37,715 nucleotides of DNA from the NCBI GenBank assembly GCA_903898755.1, contig CAIUGT010000150.1, forward strand, positions 1 to 37,715. Reading direction: 5' to 3'. Below, one piece after another: positions 9,620-17,280 of this stretch (positions are counted from its first letter, which is position 1; each line of letters opens with the position of its first letter). The notes beneath the pieces are model-generated. The model ran no database searches. It saw only the letters and a program-made list of their open reading frames with translations, and had not been told where the DNA came from. The position numbers and the translations under genes are program-made. The stretch comes from an uncultured bacterium. Lineage in GTDB: Bacteria; Planctomycetota; Phycisphaerae; Phycisphaerales; SM1A02.

Positions 9620-10477
9620 TCAGGAATTGCACGCCTGTTGCAATGGAAGAAATAGTGTTCCTGAGAAGTTTTCGCCGCCTGCATTACTCAGGGTTTGCAA
9701 TACGTTCACGTCATTCCAGCCTGCGACCAAAGTCGCAACTCCGGCTTGTTCACTGGCTTCTAGCGCTCCGCGAACTTTGGCGATCATGCCGCCAGTAATG
9801 ACGCCGTTTTGTGTAAGGCGCTCAACACCCGCGCGATCGAGTGAGGAAATAATATTGCCATCATTGTCTTTCACGCCAGCAACATCCGTGAGCAATACAA
9901 GTTGACGTGCTGAAACCAATCGCGCGATGGCTGCAGCGGCTTCATCAGCGTTGATATTTAAAAGTTCGCCCGCAGAATCCATGCCGATGCTAGAGAATAT
10001 GGGCGTGCAACCATTGCGAAGAAGTGTTTGAATGAGAGAGGGATCGCCGCCAGTAATTTCACCAACACGGCCCGTATCAAAGGCAAATTTTTGAGTCTTG
10101 CGCGCGGTGGTGGTGGCGCCATCAGCAAGGGTGAGACCGACCGCATTCACGCCGCGCGACTGCAGCAATCCAACAAGTCGCGCGTTCAGTTGTCCTGCGA
10201 GCACGCTGGCAATTTCCTGCATGTGTTCCGCGGGCGAAATGCGAATGCCATCACGTTTTTCACTTTTGAAACCAAGCAATTCCAAATGTCGATCGACGGA
10301 TTTTCCGCCGCCATGCACAAGCACAACGTTTTGATTGTGTTGAATGAACTGCGCAAGAACCACAAAGAACGAAGCGTTGGCGGATGGATCATCCAGCAAT
10401 GCGCCGCCCAACTTCATGACAAGAGGCGCAATTCGCAGTGGTTTTGGCTCTGTGCCCATGTGGACGGTTGAATTCAC
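9620..10477 (-). CDS. argB: N-acetylglutamate kinase
   Basis: About 285-aa amino-acid kinase that phosphorylates N-acetylglutamate. The glycine-rich VMKLGGALL and VLVHGGGKSVDRHL bind ATP and substrate, and GGMIAKVRGALEA near the C-terminus carries the conserved Lys. The frame is open upstream, but the start is set to GTG at 10477: it forms a GTGA overlap with the argC stop and has AAGGAG eight bases upstream. Starting earlier would place an unrelated segment before the fold. I see no clear N-terminal helix of the kind associated with arginine-inhibited NAGKs, so feedback control cannot be judged here. Confidence 0.95.
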   Translation of the reverse strand: MNSTVHMGTEPKPLRIAPLVMKLGGALLDDPSANASFFVVLAQFIQHNQNVVLVHGGGKSVDRHLELLGFKSEKRDGIRISPAEHMQEIASVLAGQLNARLVGLLQSRGVNAVGLTLADGATTTARKTQKFAFDTGRVGEITGGDPSLIQTLLRNGCTPIFSSIGMDSAGELLNINADEAAAAIARLVSARQLVLLTDVAGVKDNDGNIISSLDRAGVERLTQNGVITGGMIAKVRGALEASEQAGVATLVAGWNDVNVLQTLSNAGGENFSGTLFLPLQQACNS

Positions 10478-11553
10478 GAAAGCACTCCTTGCATGTTGGT
10501 TGGAAGCAGTCCCATGGTTTCCGCAAAACCCATCCGTATATTCATGCATTGCATTGCCTGGCCCGCCGCGCCCTTGACCAAGTTGTCAATGGACGAGGCA
10601 ATGACCAAGTGGTTGTGCGTGGCGTCAACCATGAGTGAAATGTCGCAGTAGTTGGTTCGCTCCACCGCGGCGATGGAACTCCAAGAGCCAGCTGAAAGCA
10701 ATCGCACAAATGGTTCGCTTTCATATTGGGCCGTAAGCGTGTTGCGGACAACGGCCTCGCTTACACTTGGTGCAAGTTCCGCGTGAATGGTGCTGACAAT
10801 GCCGCGGTCAAGCGGAAGCAAATGTGGCGTGAACAAGATATCCAGTTGCGTTTCTTGGCACATCTCTGGCTGATGTCTGTGTCGAAGCGGGCTGTATGGT
10901 TGAAAGCTGACTTCGCAAAATAAATTTTTGGTGGTGGCGCCGCGACCCGCGCCGCTGACGCCGCTTACGGAATCCACAATCACGGGGCGTGACGCATTGA
11001 GAAGTTTCGCATTCATGAGTGGACGCAACGGTAAAATCACGGAGGTTGGATAGCAGCCGGCGCAGGCGATTAAGTCGGCGTCGGCCAGCGCGTCACGATT
11101 GAGTTCCGGAAGTCCGTACACTGCATTTGCAAGCAAATCACTTGATGGATGGGTGAATCCGTAATGTGTGGGATACGCCGCGGCATCGCGTAATCGAAAC
11201 GCAGCTGAAAGATCAATCACCACAAGACCATGCGCAAGAAGTGATGGCGCCAATTCCGCGCTGACCTCATGCGGTGTGGCTAGAAAAATTATTTTGGCGC
11301 CACAGGCCACAATGGCTTCGACAGTGGCTGCTTGGATTGGTAAGTCATTCACGCCGCGCAGCCGCGGAAATAATTCAGACATGATTCGTGGGGCGGTGGT
11401 TGCGCCGCGCTCCGATGCGAACAAAGCCACAACTTCAATCATTGGATGATTCGCCGCAAGCGTGGCGAGTTCGGCGCCGGTGTATCCAGCCGCCCCGACT
11501 ATGGCTATGCCAGTGGGGACGTCGTTCAATTTATTGTCCATGTTATTTTCCAT
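10474..11553 (-). CDS. argC: N-acetyl-gamma-glutamyl-phosphate reductase
   Basis: About 359-aa NADPH-dependent reductase producing N-acetylglutamate semialdehyde. The Rossmann motif is IAIVGAAGYTGAELATL near the N-terminus, the catalytic Cys lies in ACAGCYPTSVILPL, and the C-terminal NIRMGFAETMGLLP is characteristic. Two starts are possible, ATG at 11553 (used here, one base after the argR stop) or ATG at 11541, four codons later. Neither has a strong Shine-Dalgarno site; a purine-rich GGAGAGA lies about 25 bases upstream. The reading frame stays open into argR, but that part is not homologous. The 3' end overlaps argB by 4 bp. Confidence 0.94.
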   Translation of the reverse strand: MENNMDNKLNDVPTGIAIVGAAGYTGAELATLAANHPMIEVVALFASERGATTAPRIMSELFPRLRGVNDLPIQAATVEAIVACGAKIIFLATPHEVSAELAPSLLAHGLVVIDLSAAFRLRDAAAYPTHYGFTHPSSDLLANAVYGLPELNRDALADADLIACAGCYPTSVILPLRPLMNAKLLNASRPVIVDSVSGVSGAGRGATTKNLFCEVSFQPYSPLRHRHQPEMCQETQLDILFTPHLLPLDRGIVSTIHAELAPSVSEAVVRNTLTAQYESEPFVRLLSAGSWSSIAAVERTNYCDISLMVDATHNHLVIASSIDNLVKGAAGQAMQCMNIRMGFAETMGLLPTNMQGVLS

Positions 11554-11554
11554 A

Positions 11555-12031
11555 TTATTTTCGAAGCGGCCGGCGCGGTCTCTCCGCGGTGCCTTGCAAA
11601 ATATTCTTAAGGCGAGTAGCCAAGTTGCGCGCCAGTGTGGCGCTTTTGGCGACCAGCAAAATAGTGTCATCACCTGCGAGTGTTCCAAGCGAGCCTTCTA
11701 GGCGGATGCGATCCAGTTCGACCGCAAGTGGGGTGGCGTGGCCTGTGCGTGTGCGCAAAACCACCATTTGTCCACCAACCTCCACATCCAGCAAATAGGT
11801 TTGCACCGCAGTGCTGATATCGGAGTTGTTCACAGCCGCAGACCCTGGCAACTGCCAACCAGTTGGGCCCTTCATGACGCCAAGATCAGCCAAATCTCGC
11901 GACAAAGTGGCTTGCGTCACATCCACGCCCTCGGCGCGCAATTGTTTGAGCAAGCTGTGTTGGCTGGTCACGCGGCCGGCTTGAAGAAGCCGCTCGATCA
12001 TGCGCCGTCGTGTTGGTTTGGAGGAATCCAT
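11555..12031 (-). CDS. argR: Arginine repressor ArgR
   Basis: About 158-aa ArgR/AhrC protein. The N-terminal winged helix includes RRRMIERLLQAGRVTSQHSLLKQLRAEG and VTQATLSRDLADLGV, the typical ArgR recognition helix. The C-terminal domain, which hexamerises and binds arginine, ends with TLAGDDTILLVAKSATLARNLATRLKNIL and contains the GT(L/I)AGDDT motif. The start is ATG at 12031: everything upstream in the frame is Lys/Tyr-rich and unlike ArgR. There is no Shine-Dalgarno site before this ATG; the bases read ACCTCCT. It is the first gene of the operon, so it probably controls its own expression and that of argCBFGHJ. Confidence 0.95.
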   Translation of the reverse strand: MDSSKPTRRRMIERLLQAGRVTSQHSLLKQLRAEGVDVTQATLSRDLADLGVMKGPTGWQLPGSAAVNNSDISTAVQTYLLDVEVGGQMVVLRTRTGHATPLAVELDRIRLEGSLGTLAGDDTILLVAKSATLARNLATRLKNILQGTAERPRRPLRK

Positions 12032-12041
12032 AGGAGGTATA

Positions 12042-12069
12042 ATTATGCATTGAATGTATAAAAAAGCAA
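12042..12069 (-). promoter_or_regulatory. Candidate argR-operon promoter with palindromic ARG box
   Basis: On the - strand, TTGCTT (12069-12064) and CATAAT (12047-12042) are separated by 16 bases and can serve as -35 and -10. Between and partly over them lies an imperfect palindrome, TTATGCATTGAATGTATAA on the + strand at 12043-12061, with nine-base arms and one mismatched pair. Its AT-rich TGCAT..AATG form resembles ARG boxes. A start of transcription near 12035 would leave only about four bases before the argR ATG. The box position implies that bound ArgR blocks RNA polymerase. Seen: the palindrome and the hexamers. Inferred: ArgR binding. Confidence 0.55.
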
Positions 12070-12089
12070 GAACAAAATAATATTTTTTC

Positions 12090-13517
12090 TTGGTAATTTT
12101 GAAAGCGTTGAATCGCCCCACGCAACGATTTGCTTTCAGAGCCGCATTTCTTGCCGCCATGTCCTGCGTGTCCGTGAGTTTGGGTGACGACGCGACGGAC
12201 CGCTTTCTGAAAGCGCTCTCCAGCACAAGTATGAGCGAAACACGCCTTGGCACCCTGAGCGAAACTCAAGACTTTGGAACATTTTGGTTGGTGCCGAATG
12301 TTGATCCGTTCTTTGGCCCGCACAAGCCATTCATTCGACTGGCCATTGATGCGCCGCAACCCATTCCGATAGATGAGGGCCGCATCGATCCGCTTTTTTC
12401 CACGGATCCATTTTCTCCCATCACCTCGCCGCTGCGAAACATGGAATTATGGATGCGTGAAATATTGAGCGTGAAGACCGACTTGTACAATTGCACGGTC
12501 GCCCAGCAGGCAAGTAGCAGTATCGCAGGGCAAGTCCGTGGCGCCGTGAGCAATCGATTCAGTTACAGGATTGATTGGAAGGCCTGGGAGATTGAGGGCG
12601 TAGGTATTGGCTCCATCACGGCGCAATTTCGCGCAAATAACAATTGGAGCGCGCAAAATGTGAACATTGGCAGCGCCATTGGTTCCTCGGTTGTGGTCGT
12701 GAATTCAGAGGACAATTCAATGCCAACTTTTTTGTCGCGCCTCTACGCGCAACAAGGTTTTTGCGATGACCGCATTCTGGTTGGCGCCGGGAAAATACTT
12801 CCCAACGACACCACGGGCGTGAATTTTTTCGCCGACGATGAAACCAGCCAATTTCTTGCGAGTTGTTTTGACGGCGGTGACGCCATGCCGCTTGGGTGGA
12901 ACAGTTACTTGCCCGGCGCATTCGCGCAATTTATTCCTGTTGATGGATTTTATGTGAACACGCTTCTGACAAGCCCGCTTGGCGCGCTGAATTCTGGTGG
13001 AGGTTTTGGAACTGCTGGCGACGGCTTCTACTTAATCGGCGCCGAAGCCGGCATTGTGACCACGCTTGGGTCCAACAAAGATTTGGTGGGTCGCTATTCC
13101 GTTTTAGTGTGCAACACCAACGCGGGCAACAATACTCCCGCCACCAATGAAAAAGAGTATGGCAACGCCATGACGCTGATCGCGCAGCAATTTCTTGATC
13201 GCGACATGGGGGTTTGGATTTCCTATCAATTCAGCGATGCCAACGTGAGTCCCGCTTCTCAAGAGTTCACATTCGGGTCAAGTTTGGAAAATGCCTTTGG
13301 TAGGCATGGCGATGGCGCGGGTCTTGGATTGGCTTGGACCGATTCATCCACGGCGGGGGATCGCCAGCAAAAAACGATCGAAACTTACTATCGTCTGCGG
13401 CTGACAGGCAGCCTGGAATTGACCGCGGATCTTCAATTGATCGACGATCCATCCAATCCACAAGCCAAGGGCGGAGCGACGTGGGTGTTTGGCCTTCGCT
13501 CTAAAATTAAATTTTAA
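12090..13517 (+). CDS. OprB-like carbohydrate-selective outer-membrane porin
   Basis: About 475-aa beta-barrel protein. The N-terminus has a signal peptide (FAFRAAFLAAMSCVSVSLG) with processing expected near residue 32. The body is rich in short amphipathic strands and Gly/Asn/Asp loops. The last 60 residues (TIETYYRLRLTGSLELTADLQLIDDPSNP) match the OprB-family ending, where Y..L...L..TADLQ.I..P precedes a final strand closing in a terminal aromatic residue (KIKF). OprB porins admit sugars across the outer membrane. The start is uncertain: TTG at 12090 is used because a signal peptide is needed, TTG at 12099 is equally possible, and ATG at residue 24 would cut the signal. It diverges from argR across about 58 bp that holds the ARG box. 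Confidence 0.75.
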   Translation: MVILKALNRPTQRFAFRAAFLAAMSCVSVSLGDDATDRFLKALSSTSMSETRLGTLSETQDFGTFWLVPNVDPFFGPHKPFIRLAIDAPQPIPIDEGRIDPLFSTDPFSPITSPLRNMELWMREILSVKTDLYNCTVAQQASSSIAGQVRGAVSNRFSYRIDWKAWEIEGVGIGSITAQFRANNNWSAQNVNIGSAIGSSVVVVNSEDNSMPTFLSRLYAQQGFCDDRILVGAGKILPNDTTGVNFFADDETSQFLASCFDGGDAMPLGWNSYLPGAFAQFIPVDGFYVNTLLTSPLGALNSGGGFGTAGDGFYLIGAEAGIVTTLGSNKDLVGRYSVLVCNTNAGNNTPATNEKEYGNAMTLIAQQFLDRDMGVWISYQFSDANVSPASQEFTFGSSLENAFGRHGDGAGLGLAWTDSSTAGDRQQKTIETYYRLRLTGSLELTADLQLIDDPSNPQAKGGATWVFGLRSKIKF

Positions 13518-13526
13518 ATTGCGCAA

Positions 13527-13559
13527 GAAAAAACCAGGACGTGCGGGACGTCCTGGTTT
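13527..13559 (-). terminator. Rho-independent terminator of infC
   Basis: A perfect 12-bp stem (arms 13531-13542 and 13548-13559, loop of five bases) lies between the convergent porin and infC genes. On the - strand the stem runs directly into six T residues, so it is an intrinsic terminator for infC. In the + direction it is followed by GCACATG with no T-run, so it could only be a weak stop for the porin mRNA. Confidence 0.88.
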
Positions 13560-13593
13560 GCACATGCAAGTTTCAAAAATTCAAACGACCAGT

Positions 13594-14391
13594 TTAGGAA
13601 TTGGCCTCAGTTGAAGTTGGAGTTGCAACGGTTGCATCCGTGGCGGCAACAACTTTCTTAGGCTTGGTCACTTTCTTTGGCTTCTTCACAGCGGTTTCAC
13701 CCGCGGTCGAAGTCGCTGTATCGCCATTGGCAACTGCATCGCCCACTGGCTTGGTTGCCGCGGCTTTTTCCGCCTTGGTTGGCGCAGGCTTTGGAGTTGG
13801 ATGCTTGCGCTTGTAAGCGTCAATGCGCGCGCGATCTGGCGACAACATGGCGGAGAGTCGCTTGCCATTGAATCTTGGCGGACTATCCAAGCGCGCCAGA
13901 TCAACCAACTTTGCGATTGCATCGTTCAATTTCACGGCGCCAATTTCCTTGTGCGCCATTTCGCGGCCCTTGTAACTGGCCACCAATTGAACTTTGTGTC
14001 CTTCAAGCAGGAAACGCCGCGCTTGTTGCACGCGAATCTCAACATCATGCGGATCCACTTTCATGCTGCGACCCAAGCGAACTTCCTTCATTTCAAAGGT
14101 CTTGGTCTTGCGACCTTGCTTGTCCTTTTTCGCTTGCTCGTATTTGTACTTTCCAAAATCCATGATCTTGCAGACCGGCGGCCGCACATCGGGCGCGATC
14201 TCCACAAGGTCAAGACCAGCCACCATGGCAAGTCGGCGCGCTTCTTCTGTTTCAACAACACCAAGCATTGTTCCTGTCTCGTCGATCAAACGAACAGGTG
14301 TGATGCGAATGCGATCATTGATGCGAGGACCAAAATTGGAACTTGACTCAGGTCGTGACATGGGCGGACGGCGGGGCGGAAATGCTGAGAT
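13594..14391 (-). CDS. infC: Translation initiation factor IF-3 with long basic C-terminal tail
   Basis: IF-3 keeps the 30S subunit free and checks start-codon pairing. The N-domain INDRIRITPVRLIDETGTMLG, the linker YKYEQAKKDKQGRK and the C-domain beginning KEVRLGRSMKVDPHDVE are all clear. About 70 extra residues follow the usual end near PTPKPAPTKAEKA, rich in Lys, Ala, Thr and Val (VKKPKKVTKPKKV), and are presumably unstructured. The start chosen is ATC at 14391, preceded by AAGGA at a seven-base spacing. ATG at 14361 is the alternative but has no Shine-Dalgarno site. Rare AUU/AUC/AUA starts are a known hallmark of infC autoregulation. rpmI and rplT, which usually follow infC, are absent and a terminator lies there instead. 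Confidence 0.92.
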   Translation of the reverse strand: MSAFPPRRPPMSRPESSSNFGPRINDRIRITPVRLIDETGTMLGVVETEEARRLAMVAGLDLVEIAPDVRPPVCKIMDFGKYKYEQAKKDKQGRKTKTFEMKEVRLGRSMKVDPHDVEIRVQQARRFLLEGHKVQLVASYKGREMAHKEIGAVKLNDAIAKLVDLARLDSPPRFNGKRLSAMLSPDRARIDAYKRKHPTPKPAPTKAEKAAATKPVGDAVANGDTATSTAGETAVKKPKKVTKPKKVVAATDATVATPTSTEANS

Positions 14392-14403
14392 GGAAGAATC
14401 CTT
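14389..14403 (-). promoter_or_regulatory. infC ribosome-binding site with probable ATC start codon
   Basis: On the - strand AAGGA (14403-14399) is followed by seven bases and an in-frame ATC (14391-14389). No ATG, GTG or TTG lies at a suitable distance from this Shine-Dalgarno site. A TTG at 14427 would precede it and an ATG at 14361 is about 36 bases beyond it. Because IF-3 discriminates against ATC starts, such an arrangement would let the factor limit its own synthesis. Confidence 0.6.
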
Positions 14404-14664
14404 TATGTAGAGACAATGGAAATGCAAAGCGCTTCAAAAGCGATTGCTGTGCAAACCGGATTGACCGGAGAAACGCAAGACAACGGGGGCAGAATCATCA
14501 TGCCTGTACGAAGAATTTCTGAGACATGCAGTCGTTGTCCTTGAGTTGCTTTGAAGCGGTGAAACGCTCACCACCTACACAGTACAAAGTACCTGCACAA
14601 GCATGACCGATGCAATGGGATTTGCAAGTGATTTTTCGACAGATTTTACATCTTGTGGCAAATG
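14392..14664 (-). other. thrS-infC intergenic leader
   Basis: 273 bp between the thrS stop and the infC start. No gene of convincing composition is present. I see a short inverted repeat (CGCTT...AAGCG near 14429-14442) but no run of T residues that would make a terminator, so infC may be transcribed from thrS by read-through as well as from its own promoter. No ribosomal-protein leader motif is recognisable by eye. Confidence 0.5.
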
Positions 14665-16758
14665 TCATTTTGTGTTTGGCGTGATTTTTCCAGCCAATGT
14701 TTCACTTGCGCGGGTTCGATAGTCCGAAACCAGCGCTGCGACAAAGTCGTCAAAAGGCATTTCGCCCGCATTTTCAGCCTTTCCATGCAGTCGAATGCTG
14801 ACCACACGGCGCTCGGCGTCACGCGGACCCACAATGGCCGTGACCGGAATCTTTTGCTCGGCGGCAATGCGAATGCGGTTCTGAACGCGTTCTGAACTTG
14901 TATCAAGCGTGGTGCGCAGGCCAGCTTGGTGCAGCGCGGCGTGCAATTCTTGCGCGTAGGCGTCGCTCTTTTCACTAATCGGAAGCACGCGCACTTGCTC
15001 TGGACTGAGCCACAACGGAAACGCGCCTGCGAAGTGCTCAATCAACACGCCGGTGAATCGTTCCAGACTTCCAAATGGCGCGCGGTGAATCATGACTGGT
15101 CTATGCGTCTTGTTGTCGGCGCCTTGATAGGACAGGTCGAATCGAATGGGCAAGTTGTAATCCACTTGCACGGTGCCAAGTTGCCAAGAGCGACCGATGA
15201 CATCGCGCACAACAAAATCAATCTTGGGTCCGTAGAAGGCGGCCTCGCCTGGCTCTTCGCTGAAAGGAACGCCAAGCGATTGCGCCGCGTCGCGGCACGC
15301 TTGTTCGGCTTTTTCCCAATTTTCCGCAAGGCCAACATATTTGGCGGAGTCCGGTCCGCGCAAGCCAACGCGCACGCGGTAATCCGTCATGCCCAGTGTT
15401 CCAAAAATAAGTTTGACAAGTTTCAAGCAGCCTTGCAGTTCATGCGCGACTTGATCTTCGCGGCAGAACAAATGCGCGTCGTCTTGTGTGAAACCACGAA
15501 CGCGCGTCAAGCCGCCAATTTCTCCCGACTGCTCCCAGCGATAGACCGTTCCAAATTCAGCCAAACGCACGGGCAAATCGCGCCATGAGCGCGGCTCACT
15601 GGCGAAAATGCGGATGTGGTGCGGGCAATTCATGGGCTTGAGCAAATAGCCATCAATCTCGCCTTTTTCCAAGCGATTTGAAAGGTCGGCGCATGTGCAA
15701 CCTTCTTTGGCAAGCGTGCTCATGCTTTCGTGGTCAATGATTGGCGGGTACTGGCTCTCGCGATAATAAGGAAAGTGTCCGCTGGTGCGATAGAGATCCA
15801 GTTTGCCAATGTGCGGTGTGAACACTTGGTGATAGCCCTGTTGTCGCAGCGCTTCACCGATGAATGTCTGCAACTCCTGGCGAATCACGGCGCCGTTTGG
15901 TTTCCACAACACAAGGCCTTGTCCAACCATTTCATCGATGTGAAAAAGTTGCAATTGTTTTCCAAGGACGCGGTGGTCGCGCAACTTGGCTTCTTCAAGT
16001 TGCTTCATGTGCGCGTCAAGCTCCGCCTTGGATGCGAAGGCGGTTCCATACACGCGCGTGAGTCGATCACTTTTTTCATCGCCGTGCCAATAGCTGCTGG
16101 CAAGCGTTGTCACTTTGTACGCGGCAACGCGCGCGGTGGTTGGCACGTGCGGACCGCGGCAAAGGTCTTCCCAATTTTTTCCAGGCGTTCCCGTTGCGTA
16201 CCAACTCAGCGTGGCGTCGCCGCCAGAAGTTTTCGCCGCATCGCAGGCGCGCCGCGCGTTGTCAATTTTATATTTGCTGCCTTCGCTGTTGGCCTTGGCC
16301 ATGCCATCGGCGGCGTTCATTTCAAAGCGCGTGAAGGGTCGATCTTCTGCGACAATTCGAGCCATTTCCTGCTCAATTTTGGTGAAATCGTCGGCGCTTG
16401 GAATTTGTCCGGCGGGGAAGGCCATGTCGTAGTAGAAGCCTTGCTCCACGGGCGGTCCATACACCAGTTGCACGCCAGGAAATAAATTGCTGATGGCCTC
16501 CGCCATAATGTGCGCCGCGGAATGGCGCACAAGAAACAGCGCGTCTGGGTCAATTGTGCCGTCGCGTTTTTTGGGAGTGACAATGGCCAACTGCGCGTCG
16601 CGCGACATTGTTGTTGAGAGGTCGCACAACACGCCGTCAATCTTTGCGCCAAGGGCGGCTTTGGCAAGACCCGCTCCAATATCGGCGGCCACTTTCGCGG
16701 CGGTTACAGGGGCGTCATAAGTTTTTGTGGTTCCGTCTGGAAGCGTGATGACTGGCAT
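14665..16758 (-). CDS. thrS: Threonyl-tRNA synthetase
   Basis: 697-aa class II synthetase. The N-terminal TGS domain spans residues 1-62. The editing domain carries HSAAH (79-83) and CRGPH (200-204), the two halves of its metal-binding site. The catalytic core includes LKPMNCPHH, with zinc ligands Cys378 and His380, and a C-terminal anticodon-binding domain beginning near WLSPEQVRVLP. Compared with the E. coli enzyme there is an insertion of about 30 residues just before the zinc motif (about 340-372), containing Cys-Thr-Cys (EGCTCADLSNRLEKGEIDG). The start is ATG at 16758, 12 bp after nrdR, without a clear Shine-Dalgarno site. Confidence 0.97.
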   Translation of the reverse strand: MPVITLPDGTTKTYDAPVTAAKVAADIGAGLAKAALGAKIDGVLCDLSTTMSRDAQLAIVTPKKRDGTIDPDALFLVRHSAAHIMAEAISNLFPGVQLVYGPPVEQGFYYDMAFPAGQIPSADDFTKIEQEMARIVAEDRPFTRFEMNAADGMAKANSEGSKYKIDNARRACDAAKTSGGDATLSWYATGTPGKNWEDLCRGPHVPTTARVAAYKVTTLASSYWHGDEKSDRLTRVYGTAFASKAELDAHMKQLEEAKLRDHRVLGKQLQLFHIDEMVGQGLVLWKPNGAVIRQELQTFIGEALRQQGYHQVFTPHIGKLDLYRTSGHFPYYRESQYPPIIDHESMSTLAKEGCTCADLSNRLEKGEIDGYLLKPMNCPHHIRIFASEPRSWRDLPVRLAEFGTVYRWEQSGEIGGLTRVRGFTQDDAHLFCREDQVAHELQGCLKLVKLIFGTLGMTDYRVRVGLRGPDSAKYVGLAENWEKAEQACRDAAQSLGVPFSEEPGEAAFYGPKIDFVVRDVIGRSWQLGTVQVDYNLPIRFDLSYQGADNKTHRPVMIHRAPFGSLERFTGVLIEHFAGAFPLWLSPEQVRVLPISEKSDAYAQELHAALHQAGLRTTLDTSSERVQNRIRIAAEQKIPVTAIVGPRDAERRVVSIRLHGKAENAGEMPFDDFVAALVSDYRTRASETLAGKITPNTK

Positions 16759-16770
16759 GATGTTGTGGAT

Positions 16771-17277
16771 TTATTTCGTTTTGGTTTCTGGAAAAAGATC
16801 GCGCTCGTTGGCGACAGGACTTGGACGTGATTGCATGGACGCCATCTCGGCGGCGAACTCGGCGATGGAGCTGAATCCGTGGTGCTCGCTGACAAATCGG
16901 ATGTAGGCAATTGGATCAACCACGCGAAGCTTGTTGGCAAGACGCTGGCCAATTTCGGTGCTCAACACTTCACGGTCGAAGTCGCGGTGGATTTCCTCTT
17001 CCACTTCGCGGCACAAACGTTCTTTGTCCTCTTCACGAATGGGGCGCTTTCCGCACGCGGCGTGCAAGCCACGTGACAGACTTTCAGCCAAGTAGGGAAC
17101 ACGCGTTCCATCGCGTTTCACAACCATTAATCGGGCAGTTCGCTCAAATCGCTCGTAGGTTGTGAAGCGTTTTTCACAGGCAATGCACTCGCGGCGGCGG
17201 CGGATGGTGTCGCCATCTTCGCCCGGGCGACTATCAATCACCTTGTCATTGTCTGCGGAACAAAAAGGACAGCGCAC
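16771..17277 (-). CDS. nrdR: Transcriptional repressor NrdR
   Basis: 168-aa NrdR, the ATP/dATP-sensing repressor of ribonucleotide reductase genes. The zinc ribbon is complete (Cys3, Cys6, Cys31, Cys34 in RCPFC...RRRRECIACEKRFTTYER) and is followed by the ATP-cone domain (VVKRDGTRVPYLAESLSRGL onward). The GTG start at 17277 lies three bases after the frr stop and has a perfect AGGAGG nine bases upstream. Its place between frr and thrS ties it to a translation operon rather than to nrd genes, none of which are in the window. About 20 C-terminal residues (SRPSPVANERDLFPETKTK) extend past the usual end. Confidence 0.96.
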   Translation of the reverse strand: MRCPFCSADNDKVIDSRPGEDGDTIRRRRECIACEKRFTTYERFERTARLMVVKRDGTRVPYLAESLSRGLHAACGKRPIREEDKERLCREVEEEIHRDFDREVLSTEIGQRLANKLRVVDPIAYIRFVSEHHGFSSIAEFAAEMASMQSRPSPVANERDLFPETKTK

Positions 17278-17280
17278 GAA

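Noticed and set aside
9447-9632. 61-aa open frame in the argB-argF spacer
   Set aside because: It mostly overlaps argF and argB ends in another frame and has no ribosome-binding site or recognisable sequence.
12032-12053. AGGAGG followed by ATG CAT TGA on the + strand, a two-codon reading frame before the porin gene
   Set aside because: It is the complement of the argR start region and the ARG box; a two-codon product is not credible without transcript evidence.
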